Positions 26,861 through 40,210 of a stretch of DNA of 64,000 nucleotides are shown one piece after another. Made by a program: the position numbers and the translations under genes. The notes beneath the pieces were generated by a model. It did not search any database, was not told the DNA's origin, and worked only from the letters and a program-made list of their open reading frames with translations. Where the stretch lies: the NCBI GenBank assembly GCA_002794735.1, contig NBAZ01000040.1:1-64000 (forward strand). Direction: 5' to 3'. Every line of letters begins with the position of its first letter. Position 1 is the stretch's first letter. The stretch comes from Pyrrhoderma lamaoense (Eukaryota; Basidiomycota; Agaricomycetes; Hymenochaetales; Hymenochaetaceae).

Positions 26861-29468
26861 GGTGAGGAGGGAGAAGCAAAAGAGCAAGAGAGGCGGGGAA
26901 TAGAGAGCGAGAGATAGATGGAGACGAGAGGAAGGGGATAAAAGGAGGTGACGTTGGGAATGGAGAGGAGGTAATAAGTAGAGAAGCGGCAGAAGTTGTC
27001 TATATGAGTCTAGGGGAGGAAGAAATAGATATGCAAAAAAGAAGGGGGAAGAGATGACGAGAGATCTAGAGCAGAGCTTGAGGACAAAGTCTAATGGGGA
27101 GGCTGTCTACAGGGTTACAGAACAAGAGAGAAAGAGTCTAGTTGTCGTGACCGTCGTTGACGACTAGGAACAGGGCGTTGCGTCGACTGATTGGGAGATC
27201 AGGTGGACATCAGAGATGAGGATGACTACCGCGATGGCTTGTTTCAGAAAGAGGAGAGATGGTGGATGGAGGACAAGGGCTGTTAACTACTCCTCCTCCA
27301 CCTCTTCCGGTCGGCTTCCCGACACTGCCCGTTATGGATGCGGTGAATCCCCGGCCTTTTTTTTCATCTTTCTCCCGGCTCAACAATGGAATTCAAAAAA
27401 GAGTGCCAATCCTTTCGACATCTTGTTCACCCACATCTCGTCTTTTTCTTTCTTTCTTTTTCACTTGTAAATTTTTTTCACTTGCACCTTCACTCACCTT
27501 CACTCTCACTCACCTGCACACGATCTCTCTTACCTTTTTTTTTCTTCTTTTCTCTCCGTTACCCCGACACTTCCGAATACTTTCGGTCCGATCTCCGGTT
27601 CGGCTCCACGTGCGGGGGCCATCAGTGATCACTCATCGCACAGGGACGGCATTCCGCCTGGAAAAAAAGGACTCCAACGCTAATCTTTGACAAGTGTCCA
27701 TACTCGATCACATCTCGAAATCTTATTAATATCTCCCTCTCTTGTGCCTTGCCTTGCCAGTACGATGTACCACGAATCCTGTCATAATCATATGCTTTTA
27801 TCCTGCATATTAAGCTCAGAATAACATCCAACCGACGACGACATATCGCCGCGGTTCGGAGAGAGCAGAAGAGGAAGCATCGTGCTCTGTTCTATCAAAG
27901 TTATCTTTTTGGCACGGGCTCTGAGCAACCCTTGTCCAAGGCACATCTTTTTTTTATGGCTTCTAATGATTCCTAATCACCTAACCACCTTATCGCAATC
28001 GCTCATTTCCAAACTCCGTTCCACTCCCTCGTCCCATTTCATACCATCAATAACACACGTCATCATACCGCCTCTCATCTCGTAAAAACACATTCGCAGT
28101 CTTCTATATAACGTTTGAGCAAAAAGTGCACATTACTTTGTTTATATAGTGAACGATTTGAGAGAGAGACACGTTTTTCGGTTGACGCGTTCGTTATCCG
28201 TTCACATTCCATGTGCCAATGTCTCTTTCTGACCCTCGACTAGGCACGTTTCGCGTCCCTCCCACCAAGAATGTTTATACTTCCACTCCTCCGCTTCTCA
28301 CCCCAGACCCAAGTTTGAACCTTCTTCCATCTCATCAAAGGGGTGGTAACCATATATGAGCAGAATAAACTCACCTTTTTGTTTTTGTCTCTCTCTCCCC
28401 CCTTCTTCTAATTGCCGTACACTCTTATTCTATTTTACCTTCGGAGGAGACATAAAGGTTTCGCCGATGGACCTCCCCCCATCGCATCCGTTTCCACAAA
28501 CAACACATCTGTAACCACCTTCTCTCCCTTGGGTGTAGTGCTTGAGAGCAATCTATCATTACATCCCGTGTACTTAATCATTCGTAATAAATATAAGCCA
28601 CCACCACTACCACCACCACCACCCCGCTCCGCTCGAATAGAAGAAATCCCGGGTCGAGACCCATCTATCCCAAGACAATTCCGCAATCCGACACGCTTCG
28701 CTACTTTTTATATACTCATTCAGTACTCTAATAGCTTTAGGGGGGTGTTGCACATATTGCTTCTTTTTATGTCCGCTTTTTTCCTTTTCCCAAAGCATCC
28801 GTGACTTAATTGGGGACTCTTGCGTCATAGTTCTTAAGTCAATAAGTTCTAGTTCCCAATTCTCCCTTGTATTTTTGCATTCCTCCCCCCCACACACACA
28901 TACACCCTCCCCCACTTCTCCAGAGCTTCCTTCCTCAGCTCCGCTTCGTTATTAAGTCGTTATTTTCTCACAGATATTTATCTTTCATGGACACTTCAAA
29001 TTGAATCCTAATTTATACGTTGTCACCTTTAGACACTAAACTAAGACAGGCGCACTCCCCGAGGTTAGATACTTCAATTTGGTTTGCCCATCGTTTTTCA
29101 AGTAAGTATGGAAATGTAGAAGTGTGAATGCAACAATGAATTCCGGGTTTCTTACACGTAGAGAATTCCACGCTCACTGGCTTCTCGACTTCCAAGGTCT
29201 CATCACTTGGATATACATATATATAATGATATAATGATACAGGTATAACCTAAGAGTTCGTTGAGAATGAAGAATGGATACTAGTAACTAGTAGTAGAAG
29301 TAGAAGTAGTGAGTAGAAAGTTATCTCGACCAAGCCATCGGAGCCCTCCTTCTCTCTCTCTCTTCCCCCACCCCACGCTTCCTTTTCTTTTTCTCGTTCA
29401 CCTTCCGAATTGAGCAGAAGCACGGATATAAGTCATCTAGTAGATACGTATTAGGGAAAAGCTGTTTT

Positions 29469-29932
29469 GGGGGGGGGGGGGAGAGAAGCTTGCTTAGAGA
29501 TAGAAATGGAAGACAGAGATAGATAGATAGAAGGGGAAGGGAGGGGGGGGGGGAAGAAGCGCTTCTTCTCTTTTTCTTTCTCTCTCAACTTTTCTTTCTT
29601 TCTTTCTTTAGAGCTCAGGATTTCGTTGATAGAAGCCTTTCCCCTCCCCACTCCCGAACTCGTCCGTCCCGCAAAGACACGAGTTGTTCTGCGTATGTGT
29701 GGGGGGGAGGGGGGGAAGAGGTAACTTTATTGATTTACAATTAATTTTGAGTGCGGGAGAAGAGTTGGAAGAGTTGGTATTAAATAAACATCATTAGCAT
29801 TACGATAATAATCAAATTATGATCGCAAGTCGAGAGAAGGAGGAAGAAAAGGGAGAGAGAGAATGTTTTAATGTAAATAATTTTTTATGAGAGAAAAAGG
29901 GATAAAAAAAAGAAACGGGGGGGGGGAGGGGG
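29469..29932 (+). repeat. Cluster of long G runs (G-quadruplex candidates)
   Basis: G runs of 13 (29469-29481), 4+3+10 (29535-29554, separated by AA and A), 7+7 (29701-29715) and 10+5 (29917-29932). Each of the last three fits the pattern of four G tracts with short loops. Located about 2.6-3.1 kb upstream of the Cre1-like start. Confidence 0.55.
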
Positions 29933-30703
29933 AAGCAACGAGTTTTTCGGGTCTCGGTGAGTTCGGTTTGTGGACTTGTTGACTGTGGACTGTGGACGCG
30001 GGATGAGTCATCACTAGATCATCACCCTCCCCACTCCCACTTCCCGGGCACAATTTTTCTTTCCTCTTTTTTTTTTTTTTGGCGTAAACCAGTTTTTTTT
30101 TTTTCAAAAAAAAGGTTTCTCGTTCGGATCTAGATCTCCACAGCCTAGAACCCCTCTTCCGCAAGGGGGCCCCATGTGGTTTGTTTTGACTTGGGTTGGT
30201 AACTGTTAAGATGTTGTGATGTTCCCTTTTTTTTGATTCTTTTACCTTTTTTTTTCCCTTTGCGTTTCTTCTTCTTCTTCTTCTCCTTTTTTCGACGCGC
30301 GCTGCGAAGTACTTGGAGACCTCTGGTTTATATATAGTTTTGTTTGGTGTATGTGGAGAGGTTTAAGTTAGGTTTACTTGATGATGATGGTTGGTGGTTG
30401 ATGTAAGTATGTAATCACCTTTGAAACTCGTATCAACATTGTCACAGTGGTAATAATAAATAGACTTCGTCATTCCCTATACCCACATCCCCCTCTTGCT
30501 AATTTCATCCATCCACTCACCAGGCCCTGAAAAAATTGAGTACGACAGCACATCGTAAAAACAATGCTTGAACCAAGGGGAAGGGGAGATGATGAAAAAA
30601 GTAGAAATGGCTATAACTTTTTTGAGGGTTCCTTCTTACTACTTCGTTTCTCGGAAGAACTTTGGGTTGTGGATGACTTTGCTGGTATTACAGTGGTAGG
30701 GAT

Positions 30704-30737
<34 letters not shown>
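30704..30737. repeat. CA/TA microsatellite
   Basis: A (CA)n run directly followed by (TA)n, in the gene-free region upstream of the Cre1-like gene. Confidence 0.9.
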
Positions 30738-33700
30738 CCACCTTGAGAGGAGACGTACATTGTACGAGATGAAATGTACTCCGAAATGGGTTACTGGGAC
30801 GTTTTCTTCTATAGGTGTACGTGTTAAGGTAGGGTTCTTTTTTTGTAACGTACCTCCGATTATTTCGAATACGTCTGTGATGCTGTTAGGGATTTGGGAT
30901 TTTCCTGGTTTGTTAAGTGGATGCCGGCTTGTCAGGGGATCCCGTATAACACCTTTGTGTTAAATCCTGGTTAGGGTGAACTGGCGTAACCCTGCTCTTA
31001 GTCCTGAGATATTCTCTTCGGTCTGTATTTGCTCTAAGGAAAGAGATAAGACCTCTCTTCTTCGTCTTTGACTTATCAATGTTCTCAAATTTCTTGGCCT
31101 CTTTCTCTACGCGTTCTTCAATGTTCTTGGATAGGTGGGGGTGCCTTTAGTGACTCGGGTACTTCTCTCTCTATTTTTTACCTCCTTTAGTCATCACCCA
31201 ATTCTCTTTCGCAAAATGGACTCAGTCCGTGTTCCTATGCTCCAATTCAAGAAGCATAGGAAAGGAGGAAGATTTTCTGGCCCTGGGATGGACACGTAGC
31301 TTTCGTTAAAGTGGAGAGGCTACCGTTGAGTTAGTTACCCGCATCACTCCCCCCCCCCTCCACCCCCTGTTCTTTTTGACGCGATTTCCTGGAGTGTGAT
31401 CGGTGTGTATGATATTCATGTTCCGAAGCTGATACGATATAAGAGCATTGTTTCTTCTATGAATATAAACACGCGCTTAAAACTCAACATTGTGCTTGTC
31501 CTAAAGTTGTAAGTAAGGGATATCACCTGAAATACTAAAGAATCAACGGGGTGAGCGATATATCGCCAGAACTCCGTCGTCGTCATCGTCGTCGTCGAAA
31601 TTTCCAACGTAAATGACTTCGGAGATTTACGAACACTCTCTTGCGTTGTGTGGATCTACTGAAAGGAGCTTTTATCTTTTTATTTTCAAAAATCTCGTGT
31701 TTTTACTAAATTGCCGTTACGAAGCTATCTATCTATCTTAGCTATCTATATAGATAGGACTTCTTTATTCGGATCCTTTTCGTGACTCTAGACTTGGCTG
31801 CCCCACACACACACATACACACCTATCTCGGAAGGTATATGTATTATGTATTATGTGTAGAGTGCATTGTATAGGATTTGTATAAACTACTTGTTATTGA
31901 TTCGTGAGAGTTCGTTTTTTTCATTTTATTGGTACGTTTGATGATGGGGATTCTGGTGATGACGGTTTTGCTAATGATCGTAAAGCTATGGATCAAGCGG
32001 GAATAGCATAATTTCACCTTAGTATCTCGAGTTTCCAAAGAGAAATAGGGGGTTATGCGTGGATTTTAGTTCTAGTTTGATTAAAAAGCAAGAAAGAAAA
32101 ACCGGAGTCCATATTCTAAAAACTCAGGTAGTTTCCTCTTCATTTGAGTTTGGACAAAGGGGCATCTTCTAATTGGTTCCCTGTGCGAGCTGAAAACATG
32201 CGAGAACCTAGACTTTACATACGAACAGACTGGTCCCTCGCATATGTCGCTGATAGCACACAAAAGAGAAAGAGAGGGAGAGATAAAAAATGGAAGAAAA
32301 GAAGGAGCCACGATAAACGAAGTAAATCAACCCTGCTATCTAATTTTACAATAACGAATACAAGGAATTAATGCTATTCATCCTTCCTTACTACTCTTTC
32401 AGCTCATAGTCATGCTTATGATGATAAGCCCCTCTCTCCTTCGATGTGAGATGCGATGACTAACCACCGATTACGCATCGTGAACCCTGATTTGTTTGGT
32501 CCGACAACGGGAAGGAGCTCCGAGAATGGAAATACTATGTTATCTTGTTATATTATTAATACATATTCGTGCCACAGAAAAATCCCCCATGAAATTCTCG
32601 TCCGTAACCTACCCACATACGAATATACATATAGATCACTGTTTTGTGCCTTTGGAGACATGGACTTGGTATAGGTGGTTTTTGTATAAAATATCTAATC
32701 GGTTGAATAGATCTGTCAATGAGATAGAAAGAGAGGAGAGAGAGAGTAGCAAAAACTACCGTTAGCGGATATTAGTCTATTGAATTCATCTGATGTCGAT
32801 ACAGTAGGTAAGTGTCCGTATACCTGGTCAGTGGCTCTGACAAAGCCGAGTCTCTGGGGTATCTCGTTAGAGTACTAAGTCTATCTTGTATATCATTTCC
32901 CGTTTTACTGTCAAACCCTCTTTGTGGATCGAGGTACCCGTCTGTACTGTTTTTTAGCTACCGAGGTACTTTTTTTTTTAGTACTTCTTATTTCATATTT
33001 AGAGTTACTTTCTAAGCGAATCTTTGCTGTATGTGGCTTGTGGAGAGGTGGGGATATTTATGGGTGAGGAGGCTTCACTCGACGTAAAAGCTTGAGCTCT
33101 ATACTTTTCTCCACCCAATCGGTTTAATGGTCTTGTACACCCCATACCTATCGTGATCCACTAGGGGGTCGTGAGGTGGCTGACTGTTGGATGATTGGAC
33201 GAAGGGATCCGAGAAGTACAGGTACCAAGCGATGTACCTCTGAAGCTTGACAAATGATACACATCAACTATTTTTTTTTTGTAAGGAAACAGCCAGTCAG
33301 AGCTTTTTACTCTTTTCTCACATTCTTTAGATCTCGATCACTCTCCGCCCATCCTTACCTCAGCCCTTAACAAGTTCCAAAGAAGAGATTACTTCATAAT
33401 AACCCTTCCTAAGGTGCTTTCTCAAGGCTATCTCGGCATTTGTTAGTTCATGAGAAGCGTGATTTTACTACATGCCTTTCTATTCATAGCTATCCATATA
33501 AATTAGTATACATCATTCATGATCCTTATGTCAGGTTTTATCATGAGCTGATGTTACGATGTGTGCTCAAATCAAAACATTATCATAAGTGTCTGATTGA
33601 TTCCACTAGCTACTGAATTTCAATTGTACCTGATTTTAGAGTTTAATACTCTCAAGCAAGTTCGAGAAGATTGGTGTGTAGTGGAGGTAAACAAGCGTAA

Positions 33701-34438
33701 TCATGCTTACCTAAGAGTAACGTGTTTTTTTTGTTTTGTTGTCAAACGTCGTTGAAACGACAGGTTATGTCCTTAACCTTGGGAACATTCTTCCAACGCA
33801 ATGTATCAAAGCATTCACCGAGGAACAACACCTTGTGAATGAAGAATCTTTATTAACTGTGAGGTCTTTATTCTCGTTGGACTGTGGCGTGGCTGTTGCA
33901 AGCTTGTGAAACGATGAGTGTTTGAAATGAAATGGCGTGTTTTAAGGTAGGTGTCGGATAACCTGATTCGAAGATAAGGTAAACAAAGGTCCTCGAGTTA
34001 TGCGTGTGTGTGTATTTTCATTTTTTTCCCATTGCGTTACCACCAAATAGGAGAACAAGTAAGGAAAACCTGAGTAGTTTTCACATCTAATGTCACCACT
34101 TTCTAGTAGGTCCTATCCGATTCTATGCCAAATACCCAATAATTTACGTGGATCTAAAATAGTAATTATAGTTGATCTCTCTCCGAGACAATATTCCATT
34201 AGGATCACTGACTCCGATGTCGCATTCAATAATGTAACACCTATTTGGTTCATGTAACCTGAAAACCGTAAGCGCGCCCGTAGACGGCTGTGGCATTGTC
34301 AACCCCGCCAGTCAGAAATAATGAAGCAGCGTCTATATAATACCTTGGCCCTAGTAAAAAATATATTTCGCTACATTAAATCCATTTCCCTTCCCCTCCC
34401 CCGCCCTTAACCTTATTATCCTTTGGTCAACTTAGAGG

Positions 34439-37400
34439 ATGGACTCGAGTAGAGTGCCGAGTTCTATCATTGAACAGGATGACGTCCCGGAACTTCCCAC
34501 GGGTCCTGAGAGGATGGCTGCAACTAATGAAATGTCTTTCCATCGAGCTCAAAACTCCATATCATCCGATGAACGAAGCAAGTCACCACCGAGGCGTAGA
34601 CCTTCAAATGCCTCTCATGTTGCAGTCGATTATTTCGATCCAGAAGGTGTCAGCGAATTAAAGAGAACTTTTACAAGACAAAGTGCCACTAGACGCCCAG
34701 AGCATATTGTACCTCCTCCGACTAGGGGCAGTTTACATTCTGAACTTACTGCTGTATCTAACACACAGTCAGAGAAGTTCGATTTTGAGCAGCATCTTAA
34801 AGATATGATTCGAAGGTGATACATCATTTTTTCCTTCCCGAATACGTCAAAGCATAAATCCGGGATTCTGATTAATTTGAGTAGATCGGAAGAACAAGAT
34901 ATCAAGCATCGTCAGCTTGGTGTTGTTTTCCAAAATCTTCGGGTCCAAGGACTTGGATCCACTGCTAGCTATCAGCCTACAATGGGCTCGCTGTTCAATC
35001 CTCTACTTATTCCTGAAAAGATTAGACAGATATTCCACCCTATTGTAAGAGATATCCTGACTGGCTTCGAAGGAGTTGTGAATCCTGGGGAAATGCTTCG
35101 TAAGTCTTTTTTGGATCTCTGCTACATGGAAGCTGAATAATTATGTGGTCTAGTTGTTCTTGGCCGACCCGGCTCTGGTTGTTCCACATTACTGAAGACG
35201 CTTGCCAATCAACACGAAGAATATTACAATGTTTCCGGAATGCTCCATTTTTCATCGTTTACCCCAAAGCAAATCCATAAACACTACCGGGGAGATGTAG
35301 TTGTATGTATCTAGAACATAATTACATTATGATAGTACGGACTAATACGTGTTATCTAGTATTGCCCTGAAGATGACGTTCACTTCCCGACTCTCACCGT
35401 CGGTGAGACTTTACGGTTCGCAGCGAGCACTCGCATTCCAAGTAGCAGAGTCCGGCTCCAAGGAACAACGAGGAGCGATTATATTGAAGGAGCTACTAAT
35501 ACCTTGGCTACTATCTTTGGTTTGCGTCATGTCTTGAACACAAAGGTCGGAAACGCAGCCATTCGTGGTGTATCTGGTGGTGAACGAAAACGTGTTTCTA
35601 TCGCTGAGGCCTTGGTCACTCGTGCAAAGATTGGCGCGTGGGATAAGTGAGTTGTTGCCATGTTATCTCAAGAAAGGACATGCAGCTAATATTTTACCAG
35701 CTCTACTCGAGGTCTCGATGCCTCAACTGCCCTTGAATTCGTACGCGCACTGCGTATCGCTACGGACAATCTTGAGTTGACTTCAATTGTTTCGATCTAT
35801 CAGGCGTCGGAACTCCTTTATAAGGTAATTATCCCCCTTCTTATCTACAATTCAAACCCCATTCTGATGAAAAATTGTACAGCACTTCGATAAAGTATGT
35901 GTCATCTATGAAGGGAAAATGGCTTATTACGGCCCTGCGGAGAAAGCCCGTGAATACTTCTATGAGATGGGATGGGAGCCCGCCAATAGGCAGACAACAG
36001 CAGATTTCCTTGTGGCTGTTACTGATCCTAATGGTCGTACTGCTCGCAAGGGTTACGAGAACCGTGTTCCACGTACTGCTGATGAGTTTGTCAAATACTT
36101 CCAGTCCAGTGAAATCGCAGCTGAAAACCGGGCCAACATCTCTGCTTTCTTGGCCTCGAATCTGCTTTACGATGATGGAACCACCCCAGATGCTCTCGCC
36201 GGTCTCCCTCCCGCACCCTCCATCCCTCGTAGTGAGAAGGAGGAGAAGCAGAAGCAATTTATCATGAGTGCTCATGCAGAACGAGCTAAGCATTCCAATC
36301 CAAAGAGCCCTTATACGATCAGTATCGCTTCACAAATCCGTGAAGTGATGAAGCGTCGTGTAATGATCCTGAAGGGTGATTGGTCTGCTCAAGCCATCAC
36401 GTTGTTCTCCTACGTCTTCCAGGCTATTATCATGGGTACTATCTTCTTCAATTTGAAAGATTCGACATCGGCCTTCTTCTCTCGTGGTGGTGTTCTCTTC
36501 TTGTTCGTATATATACATTTCTTTCTCGTCTACGATTTCTTATCGTTCCTTTTCTAGTGCTATCCTGTTCGGTGCTCTTACGTCTATGGCTGAAATTCCT
36601 GCTTTATACTCCCAACGACCAATCGTGAACCGGCATGCAAAAGCAGCAATGTATCATCCTTTTGTGGAGTCTATAGCCTTGACCATTGTCGACGTACCAA
36701 TTAGCGCTTTCACACTCGTTATATTCTCTGTTATTTTATATTTCCTTGTCGGATTGCAACGCACTGCTGCGCAATACTTGTAAGACTCATGATGTCTCGA
36801 CATATATGTGGTATTGACTTCCTGGTACCTTAGTACCTTCTTGCTTCTCGTGATAACAGTTTCTCTGACGATGAAAGCTTTCTTCCGATCCCTTGCTGCT
36901 GCTTTCAAGAGTGAAGCTAATGCCCAGTCACTAGCGGGTATCTTCACGCTGGCATTGGTGCTCTACACAGGATTCACTATTCCTAAGCCAACCATGATCG
37001 GAGCTTTACGTTGGATAACTTATGTAAGATCACTCACTTACACAGTTAGTTTTCTGTTCTAACACTTTTTTTCTAGATTAATGTATGCTATATGATTCCC
37101 ACTCACTAGCTCCTATAATGATAACTGACAAACTCCTATAGCCATTAAGTTACGGTTTCGAAGCCATCCTAGTGAATGAGTTTCATACTCTAGAAGCTAG
37201 TTGCGCTTCACTGGTACCATCTGGCGCTGGGTACGAAAATGTCACCATCAGTAACCAAGTTTGCGCTACTGTAGGCGCGGTCTCCGGTTCAAGTACTGTC
37301 GATGGGAACAGATTCGTCAATCTTTCATATGGATATAGTTACACCCATCTTTGGAGGGTTTGTCTATTTTTCTCTGTCTATTGTCGTTCCCTTGATCTCA

Positions 37401-39782
37401 CTACTTCGCACAGAATTTCGGAATTGTGGTTGGCTTCGGGATTTTCTTTGTCTTCCTCTTGAACTTATTCACGGAAATCAATACATCTTCTGAGGGCGAA
37501 ACATCCGTCGTTCTTTACAAGCGAGGAGCTAAGGCCCCTGCTGTTGACGAAGCCAACGAAAAGGCGGATGAAGAGAAAGGAGGCCGAACTGGTCAACCAG
37601 CTTCAAATGGCTCATTCCACGACTCTGACGAGGCTATGAGAGAGGCAACAAATATGACAGACGTTTTCTCTTGGCAAAACTTGAACTATGTTGTTCCAAT
37701 AGGGAAAAACGAAACGCGGAAGCTTCTTGATGACGTTTCTGGGTTTGTTATGCCTGGTAAACTGACCGCGCTCATGGGTGAATCGGGAGCCGGAAAGGTG
37801 CATATATTTCAATGCCTACTAGTTTAGAATTGAACACTTATGTTTCTTATAGACAACTCTCCTGAATGTTCTTGCCGGTCGGACAGATGTCGGTGTTATT
37901 ACTGGGGATCGCTTTGTCAACGGACACGAACTTCCTCATGATTTCCAGTCCCAAGCTGGTTACTGTCAGCAAATGGACACTCATCTACCAGAGACTACCG
38001 TCCGCGAAGCGTTATTGTTCTCAGCCAAGTTGCGTCAGCCCGAATCGGTACCGCTTGCCGAGAAAGAAGCTTACGTTGAGACGTGCCTTAAGATGTGCGG
38101 GCTGGAAGATCATGCCGATGCTATCGTTGGTACTCTTGGGGTCGAACACAAGAAGAGAACGACTATTGGTGTCGAACTAGCCGCGAAGCCCAAATTGTTG
38201 TTATTCTTGGATGAGCCGACTAGTGGTCTTGATTCGCAGTCTGCCTGGGCTATTACCTCATTCCTTCGTGATCTTGCGGACCATGGTCAAGCCATTTTAT
38301 GTACGATCCATCAACCCTCTAGTGAATTGTTCCAAGTATTTGATCGGCTACTACTCCTTCGTAAGGGCGGTCAGACAGTATACTTTGGTGATCTTGGCAA
38401 GAACTGCGAAACGCTTATCTCTTACTTTGAATCAAATGGAGCGCGTAAATGCGAACCGGACGAAAACCCTGCTGAGTGGATGCTCGATGTCATTGGTGCT
38501 GGAGCTACCGCAACATCTACAATTGACTGGCGCAGTGTTTGGGTGAAGTCTGAAGAGGCTGAAAAGGCGAAAGCAAGGCTTGACGAAATCCACGCCGAGG
38601 GAAGGCAAAAACCACCAGTTCAGGCATCAAGAAAATCTGAGTTCGCAACGTCATGGTTCTATCAATTGATTGTCCTAACCAACCGTGCATTCGTTTCTTA
38701 CTGGAGAAACCCTACTTATATCATGGCAAAGCTCATTCTCAATGTTGGGGCGGGTCTTTTCATCGGATTTACTTTCTTCAAATCCCCAAGTACAATGCAA
38801 GGAACTCAGAACAGGCTCTTCGTATGCTACTTCACTTTATGTTAATAGTTTTTAGTTTCTAACCTTTCCATTATCAGGCGGTCTTCATGGGCACAATTTT
38901 ATCGGCAGCTCTTGCGAACCAGCTTCAAGTCGTATTCATCAACTTCCGGAATATCTATGAAGTGCGAGAACGCCCAAGTAGGATGTATAGCTGGACAAGT
39001 TTGGTGACCTCCCAGCTGCTTGTCGAAATCCCTTGGAATATCTTTGGTTCTTCGTTGTACTTCTTGTGCTGGTATTGGACGGTTGGATTCGAGACTTCGC
39101 GCGCAGGGTATACTTATCTAATGATCGGTATACTGTTCCCTCTGTACTACACCACAATCGCCGAAGCAGTTGCAGCGATGGCTCCAAATGCAGTTCTATC
39201 GTCTGTGCTGTTCAGCACGTTGTTCTCCTTCGTCATCTCTTTGTAAGTCTCATGAAGATTATCTCTAGCAGTCCATTTTACTTACGTTTTGCCCTTCAGC
39301 AATGGTGTAATGCAACCATATCGTCTTCTCGGGTGGTGGAAGTGGATGTACCGTGTTTCCCCTTTCACTTACCTCATTGAAGGGTTAGTAGGACAAGCTA
39401 TCGGAAAAATGGATATCAACTGTTCCTCTACGGAATTTGTGACGGTGGAACCACTTAGTGGACAGACTTGTGCCCAATACTTGGATCCGTACATCTCAGT
39501 AGCTGGAGGTTACCTCGAGAACCCGGACGCATCGTCGGCTTGTCAATACTGCTCGTCGAGGACAACGGATCAGTTCCTTGAGTTGTCGTTCAACGTCTTC
39601 TATTCGCATCACTGGCGTAACCTTGGCTTGTTCTGCGTTTACATTGTCTTCAATGTACGTATCAAATTCTTCCTTATCTTTCTAAATATCAAGCGCTGAT
39701 AAATCTAAATTATCATTTAATTCTTTAGACCGTCATGATCTACGTTCTTACGTACTTGTTCAGGATCCGTTCACGTCGCTAG
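34439..39782 (+). CDS. PDR-type (ABCG) full-length ABC transporter
   Basis: Plasma-membrane drug/lipid efflux pump of the pleiotropic drug resistance family; about 14 exons and about 1,500 aa. Layout (NBD-TMD)x2. NBD1: Walker A GRPGSGCSTLLK (near 35165), signature VSGGERKRVSIAEA, and the degenerate fungal Walker B region WDNSTRGLDAST (split by an intron near 35640-35700). TMD1: YYGPAEKAREYFYEMGW, RQTTADFL and RHAKAAMYHPF. NBD2: GESGAGKTTLLNVLAG, the atypical signature GVEHKKRTTIGVELA, and LLFLDEPTSGLDSQSAW. TMD2 ends with FYSHHWRNLGLF and a short last exon, TVMIYVLTYLFRIRSRR. The asymmetric NBDs are normal for fungal PDR pumps. All motifs and exon phases I checked are intact. The N-terminal 126 aa are Ser/Arg-rich and cytosolic. 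Placed tail to tail with the Qng1 gene. Confidence 0.92.
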
Positions 39783-40210
39783 ACCTTTTCTCTCACGTTG
39801 AAATCCTTAGAACCGACCACTATACACTCCTTTCTCTAACTTACATACCAAACATTACATAATATATCAGCGAACTTAGGACGTTTACAATAATAGTTGT
39901 TTTACTTATGTGTTTGTTTACATTGAGTTTTTCCGTTTGTGTGTGTTATATATACTGTACTCTGTGCCTGTTATGTCCTCTCCTCGTTTTCATTACCCTC
40001 TCCCCCAGTGTACTAAGTACAAGTTCAAGCGAACTATATTATAGTCTATAAAGTGTAGATCTAACTAGATAGAGACTAAATAAAATGACAGAACTGATCT
40101 AACAATTTTCACTGTTTGTCTATGTATATAATAAGGGTGCCACGCTAATAAGGAGAAGCGAATTACAATATAGGGATAGATGTGGTAATTATAACTAGGT
40201 ACCGGGAACG
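39783..40210. other. Intergenic between two converging genes
   Basis: About 430 bp of AT-rich sequence holding the 3' UTRs of the PDR transporter and of the queuosine salvage gene. Nothing else seen. Confidence 0.6.

Larger units (their letters stand above)
26861..34438. other. 7.5-kb gene-free region between the Cre1-like gene and the PDR transporter
   Basis: Shared upstream region of two divergently transcribed genes. I see no convincing coding frame. It holds long pyrimidine tracts (27430-27560, 28380-28405, 29345-29395), microsatellites, long G runs near 29469-29932, and many short upstream ORFs. It probably contains long 5' leaders and regulatory DNA; an unrecognised non-coding RNA is possible. 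Confidence 0.5.

Noticed and set aside
28412..28804. Plus-strand ORF of 130 codons in the Cre1 upstream region
   Set aside because: Low-complexity Pro run and no domain, splice pattern or conserved motif; the region is pyrimidine-rich, which keeps frames open by chance.
35600..35720. Apparent damage to Walker B of the first NBD in the ABC transporter
   Set aside because: The WDNSTRGLDAST sequence, split by an intron, is the normal degenerate form in fungal PDR pumps.
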